From an uncultured Selenomonadales bacterium (GTDB lineage: Bacteria; Bacillota; Negativicutes; Selenomonadales; Selenomonadaceae): 64,000 nucleotides of DNA. The stretch lies in the NCBI GenBank assembly GCA_900321035.1, contig ONUH01000002.1, positions 124,001-188,000 on the forward strand. Direction: 5' to 3'. The notes under the pieces were generated by a model. That model ran no database searches. It had not been told where the DNA came from and worked only from the letters and a program-made list of their open reading frames with translations. Below are positions 1 through 8,313 of the stretch, in pieces; within the stretch, counting starts at the first letter, position 1, and each line of letters opens with the position of its first letter. The position numbers were made by a program, and so were the translations under genes.

Positions 1-56
1 CACTTCATGCAGGCCAGCACGCTGACAGTGATCTTCCCATGTTCAAGGTCCGCCAT
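1..56 (-). CDS. 5' end of an unidentified gene (partial)
   Basis: An ATG at 56-54 on the minus strand follows a strong AGGAGG ribosome-binding site (around 61-68) and opens a frame that leaves the window after 18 codons (MADLEHGKITVSVLACMK). It lies downstream of the secreted-protein gene at 96-869 and probably forms an operon with it. Too little is visible to assign a function. Confidence 0.6.
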   Translation of the reverse strand, partial: MADLEHGKITVSVLACMK

Positions 57-95
57 AGTTCTGCCTCCTTTGGTGAATTTTGATTTTTTGGGTCG

Positions 96-869
96 TCAGT
101 GCACCGGGCCTTCGTCCAGTTCTTCTTCGTGGAAGGCCGCATAGGACTTCGCGAAAACTTCCCGAATCTTCTTTTTGTCCCCCATCGCTTTCGCGAGCTC
201 AGAGACGGGCGTCCATCCCATTTTGACCGCAAAGACATGGTATCCGTCGTAGCGTTTGCGGGCGAGGTTTTTGTAGGCCGCTTCGTCGATCAGGTTCGAT
301 TTGCTGTCGGAATAGAGGATTTCCACCGGCGGCAGGTCCCGTTTCTCATGCGCCTCGAAATAGTGACCGAGCGGCTCCTGCCGGACGACGCCGTCCTCCA
401 GGCACAGGCCCACCAGTTTTCCGTCCCGTGCCCAGCCGCCTTCCATGGACGGCGTCCATCGCGCTGTCTCGAAAATATAATGGCGCTTGAGTATCTGACA
501 GGCGAAATACATGCGGACGTCGGACTGCCCGATCTGCGTGGTGTTCGAGCCGTTCAGGAACTGGAGCAGGGAAGCGCCGTCGCCCGTCCGGTTGACCTCG
601 TAGCCCCACGTTTCCACAAATTCTTCTTCGCCGATGGTCGTCGTGAAAAGAATCTCCATTCGCCCGTTGTGGTCGAGGTCGGTCACCGCGAATTTTCCGT
701 CCTGCGCGACCGCCTCCTCGATGGACATATTCTGTTCCCAGATCTGTTTCTGCGCCGAAAGGACGTCCAGTTGCTGCTCTTCGTCCAACGTCATCGCCTC
801 CGCCGTGCCGCCGACAACGACGCCCGCCGCCAGCGCGAGAGACAATACCCTTTTTTTCCACGTCCGCAT
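96..869 (-). CDS. secreted protein with DxDxxGxxE motif, unknown function
   Basis: A 257-residue protein with a clear Sec signal peptide (MRTWKKR, a hydrophobic stretch, then a cleavage-like AEA near residue 25). About 40 residues into the mature part is the segment VTDLDHNGRMEI, an Asp-rich calcium-binding-like motif (DxDxxGxxE). The same arrangement recurs in the proteins at 59990-60793 and 63793-64000, so these are paralogues or at least share a module. The start ATG follows AAGGAG. No catalytic motif is seen. Export to the periplasm or surface is inferred from the signal peptide; function is unknown. Confidence 0.75.
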   Translation of the reverse strand: MRTWKKRVLSLALAAGVVVGGTAEAMTLDEEQQLDVLSAQKQIWEQNMSIEEAVAQDGKFAVTDLDHNGRMEILFTTTIGEEEFVETWGYEVNRTGDGASLLQFLNGSNTTQIGQSDVRMYFACQILKRHYIFETARWTPSMEGGWARDGKLVGLCLEDGVVRQEPLGHYFEAHEKRDLPPVEILYSDSKSNLIDEAAYKNLARKRYDGYHVFAVKMGWTPVSELAKAMGDKKKIREVFAKSYAAFHEEELDEGPVH

Positions 870-955
870 TTTGCCATCTCCTTTTTGTTGTCTATGAGGT
901 TAATATAATGTAGATTTCGCCGAAAAGCAATGGGCTTCGCGTCCGACGTATTTCT

Positions 956-1009
956 TTGTAAACCAATTACATTTTTATAGTTGACGAAAATTTCCGCCTG
1001 CCGTATAAT
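956..1009 (+). promoter_or_regulatory. bioB promoter with overlapping BirA-type operator
   Basis: TTGACG (981-986), a 17-bp spacer and TATAAT (1004-1009) form a good sigma-70 promoter. TTGTAAACC (956-964), 14 bases and AGTTGACGA (979-987) resemble the BirA operator (TTGTTAACC-N14-16-GGTTAACAA); the right half-site overlaps the -35. Repression of bioB by biotinyl-AMP-bound BirA is the expected consequence. Confidence 0.72.
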
Positions 1010-1054
1010 GTTGGAAACTTCACCATATAAATATGAAAAGAGGGTTCCATCCGT

Positions 1055-2056
1055 ATGAGCAATACTATTTCCGAATTGGCGGAAAAAATCATCCGCGGCC
1101 ACCGCGTGAAGCGCGGCGACGACCTTTCCATCTTCCTCGACGGCGATCTGGAAGAACTGCAAAAGGGTGCGGGCGCGATCCAGAAGCATTTCCGCAAGAA
1201 CCATATCGACCTCTGCACCATCATCAACGGACGCAGCGGCCGCTGCCCGGAAAACTGCAAATACTGCGCGCAGGCCGCCTGCCACAAGACCGGCATCGAC
1301 GAGTACAGCTTCCTGCCGAAGGAGGAGATCATCGCCGCCGCGAAAAAGAATCAGGAGGCGGGCGTGAACCGTTTCGCCATCGTGACGGCCGGACGCGCAT
1401 GCAAGGGCAAGGAATTCGACCAGGCCATCGAGGTCTTCGAGGAGATGCACCGGACGCTGACCATCGAGCTCTGCGCGTCCATGGGCTTCATCGACGCCGA
1501 GCAGTTCCGCCGTCTGCGTGCGGCGGGCGTCACCAGCTACCATCACAACATCGAGACGTCGCGGCGCTTCTTCCCGCAGATCTGCACGACGCACACTTAC
1601 GACGACAAGATCCGCACCATCAAGATCGCGCAGCAGGAAGGCATGTGCGTCTGCTCCGGCGGCATCATCGGCATGGGCGAGAACTGGGACGACCGCCTCG
1701 ACATGGCGATCAGCCTCGCGGAGCTCGGCATCGAGTCCATTCCCATCAACGCGCTGATGCCGATCAAGGGCACGGCCCTCGAAGGCCGTCCGCAGATCGA
1801 CGGCAAAGACGTGCTGCGCACCATCGCCTTCTTCCGCTTCATCAACCCCGAGGCGAATATCCGCCTCGCCGCCGGACGGAAAGTCCTGCCGGAAAACGGC
1901 GCGACGGCGTTCCTCTCCGGCGCGTCGGCTACCATCACCGGTGACATGCTGACCACCAGCGGCACCACCATCAAGGGCGACTTCGAAATCCTGAAACGCC
2001 TCGGACTTTCCAACGAAGGGCCGAACGATTTCCCGCCGGAGGAACTTCCCGCATAA
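1055..2056 (+). CDS. bioB: biotin synthase BioB
   Basis: A 333-residue radical SAM enzyme that inserts sulfur into dethiobiotin to make biotin. The SAM cluster motif CPENCKYC supplies Cys64, Cys68 and Cys71, preceded by NGRSGR as in clostridial BioB proteins; length matches the family. The start is the ATG after AGAGGG. It is a single-gene unit: its own promoter with a BirA-type operator lies upstream and a hairpin terminator follows directly. No bioA, bioD, bioF or bioW is in the window, so the rest of the pathway is elsewhere or the cell uses imported dethiobiotin. Cytoplasmic. Confidence 0.95.
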   Translation: MSNTISELAEKIIRGHRVKRGDDLSIFLDGDLEELQKGAGAIQKHFRKNHIDLCTIINGRSGRCPENCKYCAQAACHKTGIDEYSFLPKEEIIAAAKKNQEAGVNRFAIVTAGRACKGKEFDQAIEVFEEMHRTLTIELCASMGFIDAEQFRRLRAAGVTSYHHNIETSRRFFPQICTTHTYDDKIRTIKIAQQEGMCVCSGGIIGMGENWDDRLDMAISLAELGIESIPINALMPIKGTALEGRPQIDGKDVLRTIAFFRFINPEANIRLAAGRKVLPENGATAFLSGASATITGDMLTTSGTTIKGDFEILKRLGLSNEGPNDFPPEELPA

Positions 2057-2072
2057 GCATGACGAACAGACA

Positions 2073-2109
2073 AAAAACGCGCTTCCCGGAACGGGCGGCG
2101 CGTTTTTGT
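2073..2109 (+). terminator. terminator after bioB
   Basis: A 10-bp stem (2073-2082 with 2098-2107, AAAAACGCGC/GCGCGTTTTT) ending in a T-run, directly downstream of the bioB stop. Confidence 0.8.
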
Positions 2110-2128
2110 TTGCCCCTGAAATAAATCC

Positions 2129-2158
2129 TTCGACAATCCGCGCGGGATTTGCTACAAT
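2129..2158 (+). promoter_or_regulatory. probable nfo promoter
   Basis: TTCGAC (2129-2134), an 18-bp spacer and TACAAT (2153-2158), 38 bp before the nfo start. The -35 is weak. Confidence 0.5.
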
Positions 2159-2196
2159 AGATAAGCAACTACGAAACGATTGGAGAGAAATGCCGC

Positions 2197-3051
2197 ATGG
2201 AATCGCTGCATATCGGAAATCATCTTTCCTCCTCGGGCGGGTACCTGGCCATGGGAAAGGAAGCGAAGGAACTGGGCGCGGACGCGTTCGCCTTTTTTAC
2301 CCGCAACCCGCGCGGCGGCAAGGCGAAGGAAATCGACCCGAAGGACGTGGACGCGTTCCTCACGTTCGCGAAGAAAAACAAGATCGTGCGCCTCGTCGCG
2401 CACGCTCCCTATACGCTGAACCCCTGCGCGGAAAAGGACAGCCTGCGGACCTTCGCCCGGGAGACGATGGCGGACGACCTCCGTCGCATGGAGTTCACGC
2501 CGGGCAATTACTACAACTTCCATCCGGGCAGCCATGTCGGACAGGGGACGCAGACGGGCATCGAGCTCTGCGCGGCGTTGCTGAACGCGGTGCTTCGGCC
2601 GACGCAGCACACCACGGTCCTGGTGGAAACCATGTCCGGCAAAGGCTCGGAAATCGGCAAGACCTTCGCCGAGGTGCGGGCGATCCTCGACCGGGTAGAG
2701 CTCTCGGACCATGTGGGCGTCTGCCTTGACACCTGCCATATCTGGGACGGCGGCTACGACATCGTGGACCATCTCGACGACGTGCTGGCGGAGTTTGACG
2801 ACGTGATCGGCCTCGACCGCCTGTTTGCCGTGCATCTGAACGACAGTCTGAACCCGCGCGGCAGTCACAAGGACCGCCACGCGAAAATCGGCGAGGGGGA
2901 AATCGGCCTCGAGGCGCTGGTGCGGGTCATCAATCATCCGCAGCTCCGCACCCTGCCTTTCATCCTCGAAACGCCCAACGACCATGACGGCTACGCGAAG
3001 GAAATCGCGCTGCTCCGGAGCCGCTTCACAAAAGCCGACGGAAAAAAATGA
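2197..3051 (+). CDS. nfo: deoxyribonuclease IV (AP endonuclease)
   Basis: A 284-residue member of the AP endonuclease 2/Nfo TIM-barrel family, which cleaves DNA 5' of abasic sites during base-excision repair. Family motifs are present in order: NFHPGSH (about residues 110-116), LVETMSG, CLDTCH and [22 protein letters not shown], carrying the His, Glu and Asp ligands for the trinuclear zinc site. Full length. The ATG follows GGAGAG. Monocistronic between its own promoter and a bidirectional terminator shared with mnmA. Confidence 0.94.
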   Translation: MESLHIGNHLSSSGGYLAMGKEAKELGADAFAFFTRNPRGGKAKEIDPKDVDAFLTFAKKNKIVRLVAHAPYTLNPCAEKDSLRTFARETMADDLRRMEFTPGNYYNFHPGSHVGQGTQTGIELCAALLNAVLRPTQHTTVLVETMSGKGSEIGKTFAEVRAILDRVELSDHVGVCLDTCHIWDGGYDIVDHLDDVLAEFDDVIGLDRLFAVHLNDSLNPRGSHKDRHAKIGEGEIGLEALVRVINHPQLRTLPFILETPNDHDGYAKEIALLRSRFTKADGKK

Positions 3052-3063
3052 TCCCGAAACACG

Positions 3064-3102
3064 AAAGCCGTGAAACGTACGCTTATACGTTCCACGGCTT
3101 TT
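3064..3102. terminator. bidirectional terminator between nfo and mnmA
   Basis: An interrupted 16-base stem (3064-3079 with 3086-3101) with A and T tracts on both flanks, positioned between convergent nfo (+) and mnmA (-). Confidence 0.82.
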
Positions 3103-3139
3103 CATTTACCCTTCCGCACCGATAGAAACCATACGGGAT

Positions 3140-4201
3140 TTATTCAAGCCGGATTTTTCCGCCGCCGATGATATAACCATCTTCGTCATAGAATACCGCC
3201 GACTGGCCGGGCGTCGCCGCCCGGACGGGATTGTCGAATACGACGGAAAGCGTGTCGCCGCCGGTCCTTTCCAGCGTCGCCATTTCGCCCTTGTGATTGT
3301 AGCGGATCTTGACGAACGCCCGCACTTTCTCTCCCCGCCCGACATCCCCGACGCTCATGAAATGCAGGTCGTCGCAGAGGATGGACGAGCGGTACAGCGA
3401 CGGCTCGCCGCCAATGACGACCTCGTTCTTTTCCGCGTCGATTTTCGTCACATAGGCGGGGGCTCCCAGCGCGAGGCCGAGTCCCTTGCGCTGACCGACG
3501 GTGTAATGCGTTATGCCCTTGTGCATGCCGAGGACGTTGCCTTCCGAGTCGACGAAATTTCCCGGCGGAGGCAGAGCCTCGTCCGCTTCCCGCTCGATGT
3601 AATCCGCATAGCTGCCCTCCGTGACGAAGCAGATTTCCTGTGAATCCGGCTTCTCCGCCGCCGCAAGCCCGGCCCGGGCCGCAATCGCCCGCACCTCGTC
3701 CTTCTCGTATCCGCCCAGCGGAAGCAGCGTCCGGGCCAGCTGCTCCTGCGTCAGCTTGTAAAGGACGTAGGACTGGTCCTTCCGGAGCGACGCCGCCCGC
3801 TGAATCGCGCAGCGTCCGTTTGCGAGGCGCGCCGTCCGCGCGTAATGCCCGGTGGCGACATACGTCGCGCCCAGCTCGTCGGCGGCGGCCAGCAGCGCCG
3901 CCCATTTCACATGACGGTTGCACTCCACGCAGGGATTCGGCGTCCTGCCGGAAAGGTAATCGTCGATGAACGGACGCGCCACGCATCGCTCAAACTCCGC
4001 CGCCGCGCCGCGGGCATAGTGGGAGATTCCCATCCGCAGCGCCATGGCCCGGGCGTCCGACATCTCACAGCACCGGCTGTCCTCGCCCGTCCACGTCTTC
4101 ATGGTGACGCCGACGACCTCATATCCCGCTTCTTTCAAAAGATATGCCGTCGTCGCGCTGTCCACGCCGCCGGACATACCGACAACCACCCGTGCTTTCA
4201 T
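3140..4201 (-). CDS. mnmA: tRNA-uridine 2-sulfurtransferase MnmA
   Basis: A 353-residue enzyme that thiolates U34 of tRNA-Lys, -Glu and -Gln. It has the PP-loop GMSGGVDS (8-15), the catalytic cysteine in NPCVECNRHVKW (Cys94), ATGHY, and the persulfide cysteine in SQEICFV (Cys191). Length and motif order are typical. Its ATG overlaps the larE stop as ATGA, so the two are translationally coupled on one mRNA. Sulfur probably comes from a cysteine desulfurase encoded outside the window. Confidence 0.95.
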   Translation of the reverse strand: MKARVVVGMSGGVDSATTAYLLKEAGYEVVGVTMKTWTGEDSRCCEMSDARAMALRMGISHYARGAAAEFERCVARPFIDDYLSGRTPNPCVECNRHVKWAALLAAADELGATYVATGHYARTARLANGRCAIQRAASLRKDQSYVLYKLTQEQLARTLLPLGGYEKDEVRAIAARAGLAAAEKPDSQEICFVTEGSYADYIEREADEALPPPGNFVDSEGNVLGMHKGITHYTVGQRKGLGLALGAPAYVTKIDAEKNEVVIGGEPSLYRSSILCDDLHFMSVGDVGRGEKVRAFVKIRYNHKGEMATLERTGGDTLSVVFDNPVRAATPGQSAVFYDEDGYIIGGGKIRLE

Positions 4202-5067
4202 ACCTCACCCGCCGTTTCCCGCGCGTCGCCGCGTATTCTCTTTCCATCGCCGTCCGGGGAGCCTTCCCGCCGCAGCGCCTCGTTCGTGCTTCCCATGCGG
4301 TAGCCGCCCAAATCGAGAGTTACATAGGAAAACCCCAGCGCCTTGATTTTAGCCGCGATTTCCTCCCGCCGCGCCGCGATTCCCTCCATCGCCTCCGGCT
4401 CCGCCTCGATGCGCGCCAAATTTCCATGGTGCCGCACCCGCAGCTGTCCCGGCGCGAACGGGCGAAGGACTTTTTCCGCCGCCTCGACCTGCGCCAGCCG
4501 CTCGACGGTCAGCGGCAAGCCATACGCGATGCGGGAGGCGAGGCAGGCCGCGCTGGGCTTCTCCGCAACGGAAAGCCCCCACGCCCGCGCCTGCGCGCGA
4601 ATATCCGCTTTCGTCCAGCCGCATTCCATGAACGGCGAGATTACTTTTGGGGCGAGTTCCGCGATCGCGCGCATTCCGGGCCGGTAATCCGCCCCGTCGT
4701 CCAGATTGCTCCCGTCGGCGACAAAGGCGAAGCCGTTTTCCTCCGCCCACGCGCAGAGCTTTTGAAACCGCCCGCGCTTGCAGTAATAGCAGCGTTCCTT
4801 ATCGTTGGCGACGATCTGCGGGTCGTCGAGGTCGCGGACGTCGATCACGACATGGCGCAGTCCCGCCGCTTCCGCCGTTTTTCGCGCGTCAATCAATTCC
4901 TCCGCCGCCAAAAGCTCCGAGCGCGCGGTGACCGCGACGGCTTTGTCGCCGAGGGCGAACCCCGCCGCTTTCGCCAGCGTCGCGCTGTCCACGCCCCCCG
5001 AAAGCGCCACGACGAGGCTCCCGCAAGTTTTCAGCCGTTCTATCAGCTGCGCCGTTTTCTTTTCCAC
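4198..5067 (-). CDS. larE: ATP-dependent sacrificial sulfur transferase LarE
   Basis: A 289-residue PP-loop enzyme that builds the thiocarboxylates of the nickel-pincer cofactor by giving up a cysteine sulfur. Visible are ALSGGVDS, the CYYC pair, DGSNLDD, and KPSAACLASR with the likely sacrificial Cys (Cys175 here; aligned by eye with Cys176 of Lactiplantibacillus LarE). I prefer the GTG at 5067 because AAGGGG lies 7 bases upstream; an in-frame ATG at 5085 has a poorly spaced SD and would add six residues. No larA, larB or larC is nearby. Its stop overlaps the mnmA start. Confidence 0.88.
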   Translation of the reverse strand: MEKKTAQLIERLKTCGSLVVALSGGVDSATLAKAAGFALGDKAVAVTARSELLAAEELIDARKTAEAAGLRHVVIDVRDLDDPQIVANDKERCYYCKRGRFQKLCAWAEENGFAFVADGSNLDDGADYRPGMRAIAELAPKVISPFMECGWTKADIRAQARAWGLSVAEKPSAACLASRIAYGLPLTVERLAQVEAAEKVLRPFAPGQLRVRHHGNLARIEAEPEAMEGIAARREEIAAKIKALGFSYVTLDLGGYRMGSTNEALRREGSPDGDGKRIRGDARETAGEV

Positions 5068-5166
5068 CTTCGCGCCCCTTTCCATACAAGTCTTTTCGCT
5101 CCCTAAATCCTTCCGCCGGAACAGCTCCGTTTTTCTATCGACAGTGCCAGGGGATGGAAGCCTATG

Positions 5167-5219
5167 AAATTTCTGAGGTAAGAAAGTAAGAAATACTTAC
5201 TTTCTTACCTCAGAAATTT
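5167..5219. repeat. perfect 24-bp inverted repeat (hairpin element)
   Basis: 24 bases at 5167-5190 are exactly complementary to 5196-5219 around a 5-base loop. It sits between the divergent larE and DUF401 permease genes, so it is not an obvious terminator for either. A degenerate relative sharing TTTCTTACCTCAGA lies at 48771-48814. Confidence 0.85.
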
Positions 5220-5353
5220 TCTGTGCGGATTTTGCAGAAACCGCACCGGCCCTATCGCTTATTGTACTATACTTCCCCGCGCCTTTCAATCGGGAAGGCA
5301 GAGATGCATCCGTCAAATTCACGCCCGTACCGGGGGATTTTTCAGCGGAACTG

Positions 5354-5362
5354 TGCTATACT
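5354..5362 (+). promoter_or_regulatory. extended -10 promoter of the DUF401 permease
   Basis: TG at 5354-5355 one base ahead of TATACT (5357-5362) makes an extended -10; no convincing -35 is visible. The rest of the 5086-5395 gap holds only the 24-bp hairpin element. Confidence 0.5.
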
Positions 5363-5395
5363 ACAGACAACTTTTTGCAAGGTGTGGTGTTTGGC

Positions 5396-6616
5396 ATGGG
5401 TGTCTTTTTGCCGTTGACGGCGGCGTTCCTCCTGATCGTCCTGCTGCTCCGCAAACACGTCCCGATCGGGGCGTGCATGCTGGCGGGCGGACTTTTGCTG
5501 TGGGCGGCCAAGTCCGGGGATTTTTCCGCGCTTTTCGTCGCAATGAAGGAAACGCTTTCGCTGCCGCGCACCTACGATATCCTGCTGGCGCTCTACTTCG
5601 TCATGTGCCTCGAAATCGAGCTGCGCATGAGCGGCACGCTGTCCGGCATGGTGAACGCGCTTCGGCGCGTCTTTTCCAGCGCGAAGGCGCTCCTGGCATT
5701 GATGCCCGCCTTCCTCGGCCTGCTGCCGTCGCTGGGCGGCGCGCGGTTCTCCGCGCCGATCGTGGACGAGCTGTCCGCGGACATCCCGATGCCGCAGGAA
5801 CACAAGGCGGCAATCAATTTCTGGTTCCGCCACATCTTCGAGTTCTCCAGCCCGATCATTCCCGGCATGATCATGGCCTGCAACATCGCGGGCGTTCCCT
5901 TCAGCGAATTCCTGAAGCACTTGAGCTGGCTGACCATCCTCGCCTTTTCCGTGGGCTGGATCATCCTCATCCGTCCGCTCCGCTTGCCGGACGAGCTGAA
6001 ATCGAAAGCCGAAGGCGCGCAAAAAAAGCGCGAGACGATGGATCTCATCCTCGCGCTCGCCCCCGTGGTCTCGACGTTCCTGCTGGTCGTTTTCCTTGAC
6101 ATGAACGCGTCGCTGGCCATGGGCGCGGTGACGTTCGTGCTGTTCTTCGTGCTGCGCGCCACGGACCGGTTCGTCGCAGTGCGGGACACGGTGGTCGGCG
6201 CGCTGGACAAGAAGATGCTGCTGAACGTACTCTGCATCCTCTACTTCATCCAGATATTGACCGTCACCGGAATCCTGCCCGAAATCGTCGCGGCGTTTCA
6301 GGCGTCGCCGCTGCCCGTGCCGGTCATCATCGCCTGCGTGTCCTTCATCATCGGCGTGCTGACGGGCATGTCGCAGGGCCATGTCGCCATCGTGATGCCG
6401 ATCGTCGCGGCCATGGGAACGGGCAATCTGGATTTGGCGGGCGTCGCTATGGCTTTCGGCGTGGCCGGACAAATGCTGACGCCCACCCACATGTGCCTCG
6501 TCGTCACGGTGGATTACTTCCGCTCGAATTTCCTCGGCACGCTCCGCCCCGTCCTGCTCGGCGAAATCATCCTGCTGACGATTTTCAGCATCTACACATG
6601 GTTCACCATGGCATAG
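5396..6616 (+). CDS. DUF401-family permease
   Basis: A 406-residue, very hydrophobic protein with about ten membrane segments, matching the DUF401 group of putative anion/carboxylate permeases (related to GntP/CitM-type carriers). Family-like features include the glycine/serine-rich LLPSLGGARFSAPIVDEL loop and the second half GMSQGHVAIVMPIVAAMG followed by GQMLTPTHMCLVVT. The ATG at 5396 with AAGGTG upstream is preferred to the in-frame TTG at 5375. Substrate is unknown. Single-gene unit with an extended -10 promoter and a strong terminator. Inner membrane. Confidence 0.75.
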   Translation: MGVFLPLTAAFLLIVLLLRKHVPIGACMLAGGLLLWAAKSGDFSALFVAMKETLSLPRTYDILLALYFVMCLEIELRMSGTLSGMVNALRRVFSSAKALLALMPAFLGLLPSLGGARFSAPIVDELSADIPMPQEHKAAINFWFRHIFEFSSPIIPGMIMACNIAGVPFSEFLKHLSWLTILAFSVGWIILIRPLRLPDELKSKAEGAQKKRETMDLILALAPVVSTFLLVVFLDMNASLAMGAVTFVLFFVLRATDRFVAVRDTVVGALDKKMLLNVLCILYFIQILTVTGILPEIVAAFQASPLPVPVIIACVSFIIGVLTGMSQGHVAIVMPIVAAMGTGNLDLAGVAMAFGVAGQMLTPTHMCLVVTVDYFRSNFLGTLRPVLLGEIILLTIFSIYTWFTMA

Positions 6617-6619
6617 AAA

Positions 6620-6659
6620 ACCGGCGCCCGTCTCGTATCGACAGGCGCCGGTCCTTTTT
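6620..6659. terminator. terminator between the permease and rlmH
   Basis: A 9-bp GC stem (ACCGGCGCC at 6620-6628, GGCGCCGGT at 6644-6652) followed by CCTTTTTA. It lies between convergent genes. Confidence 0.82.
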
Positions 6660-7137
6660 ACCAGTGATATTTTTCTCCCCGCAGAATCTTGAACGAGCGG
6701 TAAATCTGCTCCGTCAAAAGCACCCTCGCCATTTGGTGGGTGAAGGTCATCTTCGACAGTGAAAGCCGCAGGCGCGCCGCGTTGCGGACAGCGGGGGAAA
6801 GGCCGAAGGCGCCTCCAATCAGGAACGTGATATGAGACGCGCCCGCCAGCATCCATTCGCCGAGCGCCGCGGAAAATTCTTCGGAGGAAAACTCCTTTCC
6901 CGCCACGTCCAGCACAATCAGTTCGCTGCCCTCCGGCACTCGCGCCAAAAGACGCTCGCCCTCCCGGACGAGCGTCTTTTCCTTTTCCGCCGCAGAAAAA
7001 TTCTCCGGCATCTTTTCCTCGGCAATCTCGATAAAGGAGAGCTTCGCGAACGGAGAGAGCCGCTTCTCATATTCCGCCACGGCGTCCCGCAGGTATTTTT
7101 CCTTGAGCTTCCCCACGGCGAGGATCGTGATTTTCAT
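6658..7137 (-). CDS. rlmH: 23S rRNA (pseudouridine1915-N3)-methyltransferase RlmH
   Basis: A 159-residue SPOUT methyltransferase acting on helix 69 of 23S rRNA in assembled ribosomes. The N-terminus MKITILAVGKLKEKYL, the SAM-binding knot FLIGGAFGL, and the C-terminal LSLSKMTFTHQMARVLLTEQ ending in KYHW are diagnostic. The start lies one base after the htrA stop, so the two genes are one operon, a combination that is common in Firmicutes. Confidence 0.95.
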   Translation of the reverse strand: MKITILAVGKLKEKYLRDAVAEYEKRLSPFAKLSFIEIAEEKMPENFSAAEKEKTLVREGERLLARVPEGSELIVLDVAGKEFSSEEFSAALGEWMLAGASHITFLIGGAFGLSPAVRNAARLRLSLSKMTFTHQMARVLLTEQIYRSFKILRGEKYHW

Positions 7138-7138
7138 G

Positions 7139-8236
7139 TCATTCCTCCGGGATGGCCTCCAGCACCGCGTTCAGCGTCATCTTGTCGCCGTTCCTGACAA
7201 TCTGGATTTCCACGGAATCGCCGACCTGATGGGACGTGATTGCCGCGCGCAGTTCGCCGACGGTATTGGTCTTCTCGCCGCCGACGGAAAGGATCACGTC
7301 GCCGCGCTGAATGCCGGCCTTTCCTGCGGGACCATTCAGCGTGACGTTCTGCACATAGACGCCCGCGTCCACGTTGAGCTGATAGCCGGCCCGCGCCGCC
7401 GTCTCCTTGTCGTACACGCCGACACCGAGATAGGGACGGATCACGCGGCCATGATCCAGCAGCTGATCGACGATGTCGCGCACCGTATTGATGGGAATGG
7501 CAAAACCCATGCCCTCGACGCCGTTGGCGGCGATTTTCGCGCTGTTGATGCCGATGACGAGGCCGTCCGCGTTGGCCAGCGCGCCGCCGGAATTGCCCGG
7601 GCTGATGGCGGCGTCGGTCTGGATCAGTTTCAGATGGCGCTCGGAAATATCCAGCGTGCGGTTCAGCGCGCTGATGACGCCGACGGTGACGCTGCCCTGG
7701 AATTCAAGTCCCATCGGGTTGCCGATGGCAATCGCCGGTTCGCCGACCACGATATCGTCGGAGTTTCCGAAAGCGGCGGTGGGGAAGCCTTCCCCGTCAA
7801 TCTTGACCACCGCGATGTCCGTCAATTCGTCGGCGCCGACCATCTTTCCCTTGACGCTGCGCCCGTCGGAAAGCGAGACCATGATCTCTTTTGCCCCCGC
7901 GACGACATGATAATTCGTCACGATATAGCCGTCCTCGCGGAAAATCACGCCGGAGCCCACGCCCTGCTCCACCTCGAACTGATGATTGAACCAGTCGCGC
8001 GCGACGGCCCGGTTCGTAATGCCGACCACCGCGGGGCCGACGGATTTCGCGACGCGGACGGCGGGCGTGTTGCGCGCGTCCGAAAGAGTGCCGGTCGAAG
8101 GCGCGGGCCGAGAAGTCGCCGGCATCGTCCCCTGCGGCGTATTGTCCGCCAGCGCGCCGCCGCACCCGGCGGCCAGCACAGCGCCGACCACGCTCATTGC
8201 CACTACGGTCTTGCGATATTTTCTCCACATATCCAT
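7139..8236 (-). CDS. htrA: HtrA/DegP-type S1C serine protease with PDZ domain
   Basis: A 365-residue membrane-anchored or periplasmic quality-control protease. After an N-terminal hydrophobic segment (about 10-30) comes a trypsin-like domain with the triad His110 (TNYHVV), Asp140 (TDIAVV) and Ser216 (GNSGG), then one C-terminal PDZ domain (GVYVQNVTLNGPAGKAG, RGDVILSVGG). The ATG at 8236 is favoured because AGGAA lies 9 bases upstream; the longer frame from 8245 would put the SD against the start. It leads the operon with rlmH. Confidence 0.92.
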   Translation of the reverse strand: MDMWRKYRKTVVAMSVVGAVLAAGCGGALADNTPQGTMPATSRPAPSTGTLSDARNTPAVRVAKSVGPAVVGITNRAVARDWFNHQFEVEQGVGSGVIFREDGYIVTNYHVVAGAKEIMVSLSDGRSVKGKMVGADELTDIAVVKIDGEGFPTAAFGNSDDIVVGEPAIAIGNPMGLEFQGSVTVGVISALNRTLDISERHLKLIQTDAAISPGNSGGALANADGLVIGINSAKIAANGVEGMGFAIPINTVRDIVDQLLDHGRVIRPYLGVGVYDKETAARAGYQLNVDAGVYVQNVTLNGPAGKAGIQRGDVILSVGGEKTNTVGELRAAITSHQVGDSVEIQIVRNGDKMTLNAVLEAIPEE

Positions 8237-8290
8237 CAGAAACATTTCCTTTCGCCCCTTAACGTTTCATTTTTAACCGTCTTTATGCAT

Positions 8291-8308
8291 GCCCGCCTGC
8301 AGGCGGGC
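8291..8308. repeat. 18-bp GC palindrome
   Basis: GCCCGCCTGCAGGCGGGC is self-complementary and can form a 7-bp hairpin with a TGCA loop. It lies between the stop of the SnoaL-like gene and htrA; without a T-run it is at most a weak terminator. Confidence 0.6.
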
Positions 8309-8313
8309 TGCAG

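Noticed and set aside
5342-6856. 504-codon minus-strand frame
   Set aside because: Antisense to the DUF401 permease and into rlmH; composition typical of an antisense frame.
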